A stretch of 64,000 nucleotides of DNA from Rhynchopus sp. YZ270_cl-10 (Eukaryota; Euglenozoa; Diplonemea; Diplonemida; Diplonemidae). Made by a program: the position numbers and the translations under genes. Positions 10,085 through 19,573 of this stretch are shown in pieces. The DNA is taken from contig OZ037854.1 of assembly GCA_964035575.1 (NCBI GenBank), positions 1,302,001 to 1,366,000 on the forward strand, read 5' to 3'. Numbering within the stretch: the first letter of the stretch is position 1; every line of letters begins with the position of its first letter. The notes below the pieces were generated by a model. The model saw nothing but the letters and a program-made list of their open reading frames with translations. It was not told the DNA's origin and searched no databases.

Positions 10085-12488
10085 ATGCTAAAAAGACGTG
10101 GCATGGCCGTGTTCCAACAGATGCGCACGGTGGTGATGTTTGCAACTGTTACGCAGAAGTGGGACACGTCTGAGGTGAAATTCTCCGTACTATCGAAGAA
10201 TCCAATTAACACGGAGCGTGGTGTCGTCGCAATCAGGAAGGGTGCGAGGACGGCGACGACCGGCTTTGTGGCGGCCTCGCAAGATGCACTTTGTGACATC
10301 GCGGCGATGAGTGCGCCCAAAGCAAAGGACCGGCTCATCAAGGGTGTGCCGTATGTTGTGCGTAGGCAGGGTGCCGCAGCTCTTGCTGAATACGTCAACA
10401 ACCCGCAAGATACTGGGGATCGCTATTCCCTGCCGTGCAACACAGGCCCGAAAGGATCGGGGAAGACTGTGCTCCAACGTCAGAACATGCTGCAGGTGGC
10501 GCGCGACTTCGGGTTCTTGGCGGTGGAGATTGAGTTCAACGATATTCAGCCTCTTGACGAGTTCGAGAAGAAAGCAAACTTCGCCCGGCGTGTTGCGAAT
10601 CGAATCTTGTGCTACCTGCCGAAGTACTGTGCCCTGGAGTGGTCGGAATGCTTGGAAGCAATCGCACGGGACTTCGAATGGGAGGACGAGTCTACAATGA
10701 GCGATGTTGAAGAAGCAGTGGAGGTACTGAAGGATGCGCTGAACCACGATGGTCCCGTGTTGCTGGCAGTGGACGAGCTAGTCAGAGTCCCCAGCGGCAC
10801 AAATTTCGAACTGACTGATCTTTGTGGGATCATGGACTCTTCGCTGGGTTGGGGCAACACCAAGGACATGATCCTGCCTGTCGTGTCTATGTACGACTTT
10901 GTGGACCTGGGAAAACTTCTCACTGGTTCGAGCCGCCTCCTGGTGCACCAGAAGCTGCCACCCATCCTGCCTGTGTTGCTGGACTCGAGTGTGGAGAAAT
11001 GCTTGCCGACTGGTTCGGACTGGTTGCCGGCCTCGTCGAAGGTGCTCTTCAATACAAAGCTCCGTGCTTCCCTGGGTGAGGAAGCCTTCGGCAGCGTGGC
11101 GAAGTTGCTGACCGAGAGCGGGGGTCACCCGCGACGGGTCGAAGCCCTGATCGCAGAAGGGAACGTGACCAGTGAAGAGGTGCGGGAGAATAAGAAGAAC
11201 AGGAGCGCTGATGAGGTGTCGGAACTGCAGACAGTGATGTCCGGGGAGAACACGTGCTTGGAAGCGATGGACAAGATGCTCGATCTTCGTGCGATGGGGC
11301 GAGGCCTTTCAGGTTTCGTGCTGAAGGGTGATGACAAGGATACAATTATTCTTGTGCTGCTGAAGTACTTGTTCAGGACGGTGGACATGGACAACCAGGA
11401 CGCAAAGATTCTGCGGTCCGCAACCACCAAGCACTATCAGTTGGTGCCGCACGACGCGGGTCACGTCGGGTACCTCGCGCTGCCTGCGCTGCAGAGTTTC
11501 TGTGTAGAAGTGTCGTCTTCGTGCAGCAAATATGCGGCGTATCGAGTTTATTCGCTCAGCAAGGAGTATGAGTCTTTTCTAGTACACGCGAAAGGTGTTG
11601 CCGATGCCAACCTTTCCACCACCATCGATGCGAAGCAGAGGAGCAAGATGAGCATGTTCCACGCACTCTGTGGAGCGGTCCTCGCAGAGGGGTGTCTCAC
11701 AGAGGACATGTTTCGCCATTCACCAGAGAACCTGCCAGAGACTTGTTGCACAGAGATCGAGTGGGCTAAAGACGTGGAGCTCTTCCCGAGTGCGGTGGAG
11801 AACGGGGCAACGCTTCGTGTGTGTGACGACAAGACGCTCCATCGCATCTGTGAAGTCGGTGCGTTCAACGAGGAAGGCAGGAAACAGCTGAAGGGACTCG
11901 CGTTTGTTCCGACGGACAAGTGGAATACGTGCTGCGACTTTGTGTTGGTTCTGCCGACTGCGGACTGGGAGCGTGCGGGGCGTGTTGTGTTCGCTGTGCA
12001 GTGCAAGCACTGGACGAAGGACGTGGCGGGCAAGAAAGGACTTCACGATCTGGCACACTTCCGCTACGGGCGGCACTGCTTCGAAGCGGACGAGGTGTTC
12101 CTCCAGAAGAACAAGGAGGGAGCGGCCAAAAGGTATGCCCACTCGTGGAGGCTTTCCTCGGACCACATGCATCTTTCACAGTGTCGAGAATTCGTTTCGG
12201 GATAAGTTCTGCGACATTGTCGAGCAACAAAACAAGGACTCGGACACAAGAGTGGTGTTTGTGCTGGCGACAGTGAACGACATCACGCAGGCAGGTGTGA
12301 AGGCGAGTGTGTTCAACAAGGTGAACCTTCCTGACGAGGTGAAATACAAGAGCACCGCGCTGCTGGGGGACGAAGGGTTGATGGACCTGCAGCACATGTG
12401 CGGCTGGTGCCCCACTGTGGGGTACGGTGCGCTGCTGGCGGAGAAGTTGCAAGGGGTTCGTTTTGTTCCCGACAAGCAGGCAGAGTGA
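10085..12488 (+). CDS. CR (Crinkler/RHS)-like NTPase-nuclease protein, copy 1
   Basis: This is the intact-looking member of a four-copy family. Exon 1 is 10085-12132 and exon 2 is 12182-12488, giving 784 residues. A 49-nt intron (GTATGC...TTTCACAG) joins the two frames in phase, and the same intron position is seen in the other copies. Residues 1-110 are a family-specific header. A Walker A motif GPKGSGKT lies at 121-128 and a hydrophobic Walker B LLAVDE at about 226-231, followed by a conserved GHPRRVEAL segment, as in STAND/AAA-like ATPases. The C-terminal third has CDFVLVLP (D near 618) and VFAVQCKHW (QCK at 639-641), the D...QxK spacing of restriction-endonuclease-fold nucleases. That NTPase plus REase architecture is what is described for CR-type effectors. 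I infer family and fold; the substrate is unknown. The start ATG lies just after the conserved leader and is shared by all copies. Confidence 0.7.
12133..12181 (+). other. 49-nt spliceosomal intron of CR copy 1
   Basis: It begins GTATGCCC and ends CTTTCACAG. The homologous stretch is 52 nt in copy 2 (39656-39707), 55 nt in copy 3 (43585-43639), and 55 and 54 nt in the two halves of copy 4 (47687-47741 and 47886-47939). Length varies without respect to codons while flanking exon sequence stays nearly identical, as expected for an intron. Splicing is inferred, not observed. Confidence 0.75.
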
Positions 12489-13077
12489 CGTGATATGCAG
12501 AAGCTCACGAGTGGCGATGCCAGAACGGAGGGTGTAAAAATTGTAAAAAATTAGGGTACGGTGTAAAAATCTATCTTTTTACAGCACAGAGTCACACACC
12601 GAACCCTTTTTTGCGGAGCAAAAAAAGGGAAAATGGCGCAGGCAAAAAAAAAAAATTGAGGTACAGTCTGATGGTGTGGTCAGCAACCCAGTTCCCATGG
12701 TACTCCCGTGGTTCAACCATGTGATTTTTTTTTTTAAGGTGACTAAGCACGAGAGGCTTAGGATCATCTTATAAACTTTTCTTTTTTTGTGTTATCAATG
12801 GTGTGGCTGAAACCAGCAAATTTCACTGCTAAAGAACTGCTAACAAACTGCTAAATAATACCCTTTTTTTAGGGGTGGTGTATAAAAACATTTTTTTACC
12901 TTGGTTTTTCCACTCCCCCTGTTGGCGCGCCTCCACTCTTGCATACCCATGTGTGACCCCACCGTTGAACGCTATCGACTCGCTGAGTCAAAAGAACGCA
13001 TAGAACGGGGCTGGAAAAAATCACTAAAAACGCGTACCGTGCGCCTGCGACGCCCACAAAGTGAGTTTTCCCCCTGA
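12489..13077. other. intergenic, 3' flank of CR copy 1
   Basis: No gene is seen. 12737-12780 carries a copy of the AAGGTGACTAAGC repeat, and 12820-12873 carries a GCTAACAAACTGCTAAATAA stretch found again at about 14585-14625, so the minisatellite and the DNA after it lie between two direct copies of this roughly 45-bp sequence. Confidence 0.5.
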
Positions 13078-13589
13078 GTATGCTGTGTATGCTGTGTATA
13101 CTGTGTATACTGTGTATACTGTGTATACTGTGTATACTGTGTATACTGTGTATACTGTGTATACTGTGTATACTGTGTATACTGTGTATACTGTGTATAC
13201 TGTGTATACTGTGTATACTGTGTATACTGTGTATACTGTGTATACTGTGTATACTGTGTATACTGTGTATACTGTGTATACTGTGTATACTGTGTATACT
13301 GTGTATACTGTGTATACTGTGTATACTGTGTATACTGTGTATACTGTGTATACTGTGTATACTGTGTATACTGTGTATACTGTGTATACTGTGTATACTG
13401 TGTATACTGTGTATACTGTGTATACTGTGTATACTGTGTATACTGTGTATACTGTGTATACTGTGTATACTGTGTATACTGTGTATACTGTGTATACTGT
13501 GTATACTGTGTATACTGTGTATACTGTGTATACTGTGTATACTGTGTATACTGTGTATACTGTGTATACTGTGTATACTGTGTATACTG
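13078..13589 (+). repeat. 9-bp minisatellite (TGTATACTG)n, about 57 copies
   Basis: 512 bp of an essentially perfect 9-bp unit; only the first two copies differ (TGTATGCTG). Because 9 is a multiple of 3 and no frame contains a stop, open frames appear in several readings (IHS, TQY and VYT repeats). These are products of the repeat, not genes. TGTATACTG contains the palindrome GTATAC. Confidence 0.97.
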
Positions 13590-14364
13590 CGGAAATTGAC
13601 CAAAAACGAGACCTTGTCCATTTCGGCGAATTGACCCCACCACTGGCCGGACGGATTTCGGAAATGCAAATGCCGGCGTTAAAAAGCTCACCAACGAAAA
13701 AAAAAATTTTTTTGGTCCTGGGCTGGACCTTAAATTGCATCCGGGGGTCCGTTCCTCCAGAAACTCTATGAAGGTGTTGACCGCTCGAACCGATGTCTCC
13801 TACCTGAGAGATTACAAAACAGGAGGCGAGGAGGGGTATGCGGGGCGTTTTTGTGCCTTCAGGGTCTTTTTGTTTTTCAGCAACCCTGCCTCTCCTATAT
13901 CACCAGTGCATAGCCTTTGTCTTTCTGTTGGGGTATGCGGGACTTCCCCTAGTCCTCAGGGTCTAAACGCCCCTGCCCTCTTTTATGCAAGTTCACCCTG
14001 GCAGGGTATATAAATGCTGGGTCAGGCTGGCCCCCCTATGCTATGATGGGTGCTCGCACCCGGAGCATAAATGGCCAGCGGTCAGGCCAGAGTCGCTCTA
14101 CGGAGTCTCTCTGCCACGCCTTTGGGTTACGGTGTGCTGCCTGTAAGGACGTCCATGTATATCCCTAAGAGAAAGGGTGAGGCCCAACTGTCGGTACAGC
14201 ATGGGGCGCCAAGAGAGAGATGTTGTGACCCCCCCGCCCACCCCTTTTTGTGTTTTTGGGTTTCTGCTCTCTTGTGTAGACTATCGTGCATCAAGCGTTG
14301 GGTGCAGCGAACTGCAGTACCTGTAAGCTCACAACTCTTCAACGGAAGGTGGGCCGCCGGCTGT

Positions 14365-14523
14365 CGAGCGGTTGTGTACCGCCCTCGTTCTCTTACGGTA
14401 CGGGCCAGTCATTAGGTTTCCTTTTTACATCTTCTGTTGTTGGCCGCAGGGTACTTGTGCTTTCATCCGGATGGCTGGCATCGTACGTGGGTCAGTCGGA
14501 GGTGCCTGCATTAATAACTTCAC
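14365..14523 (+). repeat. dispersed 160-bp module with GCGGT hairpin, copy A
   Basis: This is about 85% identical by eye to 45429-45588. It opens with a small hairpin (AGCGGTTGTGTACCGCC; in the other copy AGCGGTTGTGCACCGCT), continues TCTTACGGTACGGG and GTCATTAGGTTTCC, and has a pyrimidine tract ending CCGCAGGGTA like a 3' splice site. It finishes with ATGGCTGGCATCGTACG and GTGCCTGCATTAATAACTTC. Partial copies occur at 1628-1710 and about 6780-6870. It could be a non-autonomous element, a promoter piece or a structured RNA; I cannot tell which. Confidence 0.65.
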
Positions 14524-15379
14524 TTTTTTTTCCAACACCCGTGGGGAAAAAAAATTTTATACACCACCCCCCCAAAAATGCATGCTAACAAAGTGCTAAC
14601 AAACTGCTAAATAATACCCTTTTTTTTGGGTTCAGCCACACCAATCAAGCATTGACGAATAGAAATGGAAAACGACGGATGGTGCGTGCCCGCTTTAGCG
14701 TACTGTTTTTCCACTAACATCACTCACATTCATCAGTGAAAAACACAAACCTTTTGCGGTGCGATAAACGAAAAAGTGTTTTCTTTATTTCATTTAACTG
14801 TCATATCCTGAAGTCGTTTTCTATTTTCTCTTTTTTTTCAGACTTCTGTTGCGCCGCAACAGAACTTTATACGGTAGCGGAGCCCCTGGAAGACATGTGG
14901 AGCATATCGGTGGGGTAAAAAGTCGTGTAACGGGGTGAATTGGGATTAACTTTTTCCTTTTTTTTTTTTTTGCTTTTCCCCCCTCCTTTTCCGAAGTAAG
15001 TAAGGGTTGAAAATAGTTTCGTTCGTTACCTGACGAGTGGAGGCGGGAGTAGGACGTAGTAGCGGTATCCACGAAACGAGAGACAGGCGAGGGCTGCATG
15101 GAGCTCACACGAAATAAAAGTTCGAAGTGTCTACATGTTATCAATAATGGAAACGAAATGAAAATACAAGGAAAGTTGACTAGAAACGAGAGACCTGAAC
15201 ACTAAAACATTGAAACCTTGTTGACGAGTGGCCACGTCATATGAAACGAGAGATTAGCGAGGAACGGCTGTATGGAGCTCTTTAAAAGAAAAGTTAAGGA
15301 AAGTTGGCTAGAAACGAAAAAGACCCGAACAAGAACAAGAGAAAAAGAAAAGTTTTTAAGATGACCCTAAACCTTCAAG

Positions 15380-15414
15380 GTGACTAAGCCTCTCGTGCTT
15401 AGTCACTTTGAAAT
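15380..15414. repeat. hairpin AAGGTGACTAAGC / GCTTAGTCACTTT
   Basis: A 13-bp stem with one mismatch and a short loop, about 180 bases upstream of the next gene. Half of it (AAGGTGACTAAGCACGAGAG) recurs at 12737 and, diverged, at 1063. It could be a transcript-end signal or the remains of a repeat. Confidence 0.55.
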
Positions 15415-15593
15415 AAAGATGAAAATTCTACTACTTTGGACTCCCACCTCCCCTCACGCACTCTTTTTTTTCGAACCACGAAATCCCACAATCCCCTAAA
15501 GTTAGCAATATCCCTGCCTTCAGACGCATTTTACACCTCAGCAATACACTCCTTGAGGACTTTGCCTGAATCCTCCCCCCTTCTCCCTCCACC

Positions 15594-16262
15594 ATGAACG
15601 TTGTGCTCTTTGCTGTGTCTGTTGGGGGTGTGCCGTGCAACGAAGGTGAGTGCTGCGACGCAGAGTGTTCGTGGTGCTGCCCGCATTCGCAGTGTGCGGA
15701 CTACCGCCACGACCATGACAACGGCTGCGTGCCTGACGCAGCGCGCGTCCTGGCAGGTGTGATGCGTGTCGTGATCCCCCTTGCTGTCGTGCTTTGTCTT
15801 GCCGCAGGCGCTGCTGTCATTGGACGTCACCTTCTCCGACGCCACCGCCTGCAACAGCAACAGCAGGACGGAATGCAAGTTGTTCGCACAGAGGTACGCC
15901 CGAGCGACGCCCTCCCAGTTATGGACCCACGTAGTCAGTACCCACCCGTGGTCAGCCCAGAAGGCTATGTTATGTACCCGCAGTTCCAGCCGGATGGACG
16001 TCCAATATACCCAGTCTGCAGTGCAACGAATGTGCCGGTGGTGCCGGCGGGTATGTTGGTAGGCGACAACGGGCAGCCGCTGTGGCCGCCGCCAGTGGGG
16101 GGTGGTGTCATTCAGCAGCCTGTGGTGCAGCCGGTGCTTGTGTCGCATCCCGTTGTGCAGTGCTCTGCTGTGCAGGGTGGATGTGGGCAGCAGGTCGTGA
16201 CAGGGCAGCCCCTCTGCGCAGGTCCGCAGTACCCGACAGCGCCTGCGATGCACTGTTCATAG
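15594..16262 (+). CDS. small Cys-rich single-pass membrane protein with P/Q-rich tail
   Basis: 222 residues. Residues 1-48 carry eight cysteines, including two CC pairs (ECCDAEC and CSWCC), and would be lumenal or extracellular. Residues about 54-79 form one hydrophobic segment (VMRVVIPLAVVLCLAAGAAV), followed by a basic stop-transfer stretch RHLLRRHR and five Gln. The remaining 120 residues are rich in Pro, Gln, Val and Tyr with YPPVV and YPQ motifs. The architecture (Cys-rich ectodomain, one membrane span, proline-rich cytoplasmic tail) resembles Shisa/VOPP1/WBP1-type adaptors, but I see no family signature that proves it. No clear cleavable signal peptide is present. AATAAA at 16410-16415. 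Confidence 0.6.
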   Translation: MNVVLFAVSVGGVPCNEGECCDAECSWCCPHSQCADYRHDHDNGCVPDAARVLAGVMRVVIPLAVVLCLAAGAAVIGRHLLRRHRLQQQQQDGMQVVRTEVRPSDALPVMDPRSQYPPVVSPEGYVMYPQFQPDGRPIYPVCSATNVPVVPAGMLVGDNGQPLWPPPVGGGVIQQPVVQPVLVSHPVVQCSAVQGGCGQQVVTGQPLCAGPQYPTAPAMHCS

Positions 16263-17048
16263 GGCTTGTTTGTGGGGGTTGTGTGTTTTGTTTCGAAAGG
16301 AGAGAAAAAATATGTTCCGTTTTGTTTCCTCTTCCGAGGAATTGAAGAAGGGGGAAAATACCAGTGGTTTCAGTGAATCTGTTGAGAAAAAATAAGTAAC
16401 TACTATCGGAATAAAAACGGGGTCTTTGCCTTTTTCGAGGTGAAATGAATCTAGTAGGGAGAGGGGTGACGATCTCTCAGGGGTCTGATATTATTTTTTT
16501 GGGGGAGGGGATGTGGGCTACATTATGTGCTTCAGTGGGGTGAAACGAAGGTAAAAAGGAAAAAAAAAATATATATATAGTGGAGTTCATCCTCGGGGTG
16601 TCTACACACTACAAATCAAAAATTTTTTTTTCAAACAACAACAAAACAGAGATGGAGAAAGACCGTGTGTCTCCTGTGGGGCAAAAAAGTAGGGGGTATT
16701 TCTGTGTTATTTCTAGCCATTTTGGTGCACTTTTTTCAGAGTGTTTTTTGCGGTTTTTTTATTATCTCTCCCCTCTTCTTCTTGGCGGAGATGCCAAACA
16801 CAAAAAAAGACCATTTCTTTACACCCTTTTTTACCCACCACAACCCCCCTATACCTCCCTTCCCACCCCCTCTCTCAGGAAGCTTTTGTTACACACACAC
16901 ACGCCTTTTTTTCATCTCCCTCAAACCCACCAAGACAAACACACAACGGGGATGCGTTAAGAATGTTGCCGTATAACCAACCAAAAACCTAGCAAAACAT
17001 AACCCCCCTTCTTCCTCACCTCCCCCTCTACAACGCACCCTACCCACA
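16263..17048. other. intergenic between membrane protein and transporter
   Basis: Holds the AATAAA at 16410-16415. A pyrimidine-rich stretch (about 16780-17030) with many CCCCC runs immediately precedes the transporter start. No gene is supported; open frames here are low-complexity Pro, Phe and Thr. Confidence 0.5.
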
Positions 17049-18358
17049 ATGACCTCACAACCTCTCCGAACGTTGGTGCTATGTGCTCTGTATTTGTCCA
17101 CTGTGCCGACGTGGGTATTGCTTAATCAACATATTATGGAAACTCATTCGTTTAAGTACCCGGTCACGTTGTTGGCACTTGGTCATTTGCCATAATTTGC
17201 CATGATTTGCCATGATTTGCCATCATTTGCCATGATTTGCCATGATTTGCCATGATTTGCACTATTTTCCCACTGTAGTGAACAAATTTCAAAATTTTCG
17301 ATTTTTTTCGCCACATAGCACTTATCCCACTTAAATTGACGCAATTTCCCCAGTGGAGACACTGTGTTGAAATTTTGGGCCCAAAAACCACCCCACATAA
17401 ATACTGTTCAAAATTTCCGAACATTGTAAATATTTTTTGGATGGTTGCAGCGTCTATTGTGTCGTGGCTGCTGATCCGGTTGGGGGTGTTTCCTTGCAGG
17501 CCGATGGTGTACGAGCTGATCTTCTCAAAGAAGTGGCTGACGCACTGCCTCCCAGTTGGTATCTGCAAGGCTGCCACGTTGACCTGTGGTACCGCAACGA
17601 CTATCTATCTTAATGTAGAATTCATCCAAATGCTCAAAGCCTTCTCCCCAGTCGTCGTTCTCGCCACCTCAGGGTTTCTTAAGGTAGAGGCCCCGCGAGG
17701 TGGGGTCATCCTTGCGGTCGTCGCCATCAGTTCTGGCACCGCGTTTACCTGCGGGTTTGACCCTTCTGCAGGCGCTATGGTGCTGTCACTTCACGCAGGG
17801 GCAGCGTTAACGGAAGCAATACACCTCGTTTTGACGCAGTTTTTGCTGCAAAATATGAGTTTTTCGGTCGTCGAAGCGCAGTTTGCATTGGCACCCCCTG
17901 GGGTTCTCTTTTTGGCGCTTGCCGCAGTGGTGTTGGAGTGGGGTGATATGATCCGTTCAGGGGATGTGTGGCAGGTGGTTCAAAACCCATTCACATTTAT
18001 TGCGGCAGCGACGTTGGGGCTGGCGATAAACTTTTTGACGTTTATGGTGATCCAGGAGACGTCGTCACTGTCGTTGAAGGTTTTGGGCATGGCGCGGAAC
18101 CTTGGTCTCGTTTTCATAGGTGTTACCTTTTATCATGAGATTGTTCCGACTCAGGAAGCGATGGGGTTTGCGTGCACACTCTGTGGTCTCGTGGCCTATT
18201 ACCACTGTAAGGCGAACAACGAGCACAACGAGCGTGTCCACTCCACCCTGGTACGTTGCTGTTGTCCAAAGAAGAAGCGCAATGAGGACGACAACGACGA
18301 CGGCGAGGCTGAGTTCCCTAGCCCACCATACCTCAACCCTCCGTCCCCAAAGGTCTAG
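17049..18358 (+). CDS. triose-phosphate-transporter (TPT) family nucleotide-sugar or phosphate-ester carrier
   Basis: Exon 1 is 17049-17181 and exon 2 is 17451-18358, giving 346 residues. The 269-nt intron ends GGATGGTTGCAG and removing it keeps the frame (codon G|CG). Exon 1 supplies the first membrane helix and a FKYPVTLLAL segment typical of the family start; exon 2 contains YLNVEFIQMLKAFSPVVV, the classic TPT/DUF250 signature, and about eight further hydrophobic segments. Family members exchange phosphorylated sugars or nucleotide sugars in plastid or Golgi membranes; the exact substrate cannot be read here. The last 45 residues are a hydrophilic, Lys- and Asp/Glu-rich cytosolic tail with CCCPKKK. 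Without exon 1 the protein would lack its first helix, which supports the splice model. AATAAA at 18492-18497. Confidence 0.8.
17184..17260 (+). repeat. 10-bp tandem repeat (ATTTGCCATG)n at the start of the TPT intron
   Basis: Eight near-perfect copies of a 10-bp unit begin within two bases of the inferred 5' splice site (GGTCATTTGC) and fill the first 80 nt of the intron. This is the second long intron in the window that is lengthened by tandem repeats. Confidence 0.9.
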
Positions 18359-19573
18359 TTGTGGGGGCGAGAAAGAGAAGGAAAAAAGGAGGGGTTAGGG
18401 GGAGCCACGTATAAGGAAATCCTTAACACTATTTATTTTGAATGTGTGTTTTTGGGTTTAAATAGCCGTTTAGGGGGGTTCTACTCCACTAAATAAATCG
18501 AGCAAAAATATGGTGAACTCAGAGGAGGGGGTCATTCGGTTCGAAAAACACAATTTTGGGCAATTAGAGCCAAAACAACACCCTAAAATACAAGAATCAG
18601 TTTTGGAAAATCCCACTTTTTGGCTGAGTGTGTAAAGTAACCAGACCAGGTTGTGAAAAATAGCTGTTGGTTTTTTTTTGCTTGGGAAGATCGAGCGCGA
18701 AAACGTCCAAATACGTCATTTTTTTTGGAAAAAAATTACCCAGCAATTTTTCTAAATACAAGGTCCCCGACCCCCATTTTCACAAAAAAATTGGCCTATT
18801 TCTACAGCCATATTTGTACGGCAAATCTCTTTAAGGATTTGCTGTCCGAAACCCATTTTTTTTTGAAATTTGGGTGAAGAAATCCACTAAAATGGGCGTG
18901 CCTGGCCGCAAATCGCCCCGGGGATACCCGAAAAACACCTCAGTCCACATCCGCTGGGGTCCCAGGGTGGAAATATCTGGTTTTTGCAGCTTTTAAGGGT
19001 CCTGGGAGGGTCCCAGGCGTATTCATGAGGGACGGAACCGTTTATAATGCCCGAAATTACCTCTTTTTTAGGGTGCTTTTTCACCTTAAAAAATTCAAAA
19101 AACAGTGCTCAGACAATCACAGAAGTGTCCAAACCCCCTAGGAACTACTCGAGCGAGCGGTTTTACTACACCCTTCCTTCACCCCCTGTAAGGGTAACCG
19201 AAGGTGAAGTGAGGTGTAGTATTGAAATAAATGTAGGGGTAACAAGAGTCAATATTACAAACCCGGCATGTCTTGATAAAAAAAAGAGGACAAAAAGACA
19301 AACAGACCCTACCTCGGTGGGCAATTGTTGGAAAGAGAAAAAGAGAGATAAAGTATGCGTATGCAACAAAACTCACCTTTATAGAAAAACAAAAACGTGG
19401 ATTTGAGAAAAGACACTTTGGAGAATCTCAAACAAATCAGGAAAAACCCCCACTTTCTCCTCAGGGACATGCAATTTTTTTTTCACACACACACATGCAC
19501 TGCCTCCACCCCACCCCTGCCAAACACCACACCACACCCCTCCAGCCACACCCATGACAACCCTTGGGTAGCC
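18359..19573. other. intergenic with an inverted dispersed repeat
   Basis: No gene is supported. About 18885-18965 (GCCTGGCCGCAAATCGCCCC and CAGTCCACATCCGCTGG) is found in reverse-complement form at about 44180-44402, marking a diverged dispersed repeat of some hundreds of bases. A small out-of-frame ATG lies just before the next gene (19553). Confidence 0.5.

Larger units (their letters stand above)
13590..15593. other. intergenic region with dispersed repeats
   Basis: No gene is supported. It contains the roughly 160-bp module at 14365-14523 and a GGGTGCTCGCACCC hairpin near 14050. A degenerate tandem pair (about 15038-15095 and 15220-15280) shares TTGACGAGTGG, GAAACGAGAGA and ATGGAGCTC. 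A hairpin lies at 15380-15414. Confidence 0.5.

Noticed and set aside
13078-13589. Tandem arrays considered as CRISPR
   Set aside because: Units are contiguous with no spacers, there are no cas genes, and the genome is eukaryotic.
12896-13771. Open frames with IHS, TQY, VYT or CIL repeats
   Set aside because: Produced by the 9-bp minisatellite; open on both strands at once, no gene context.
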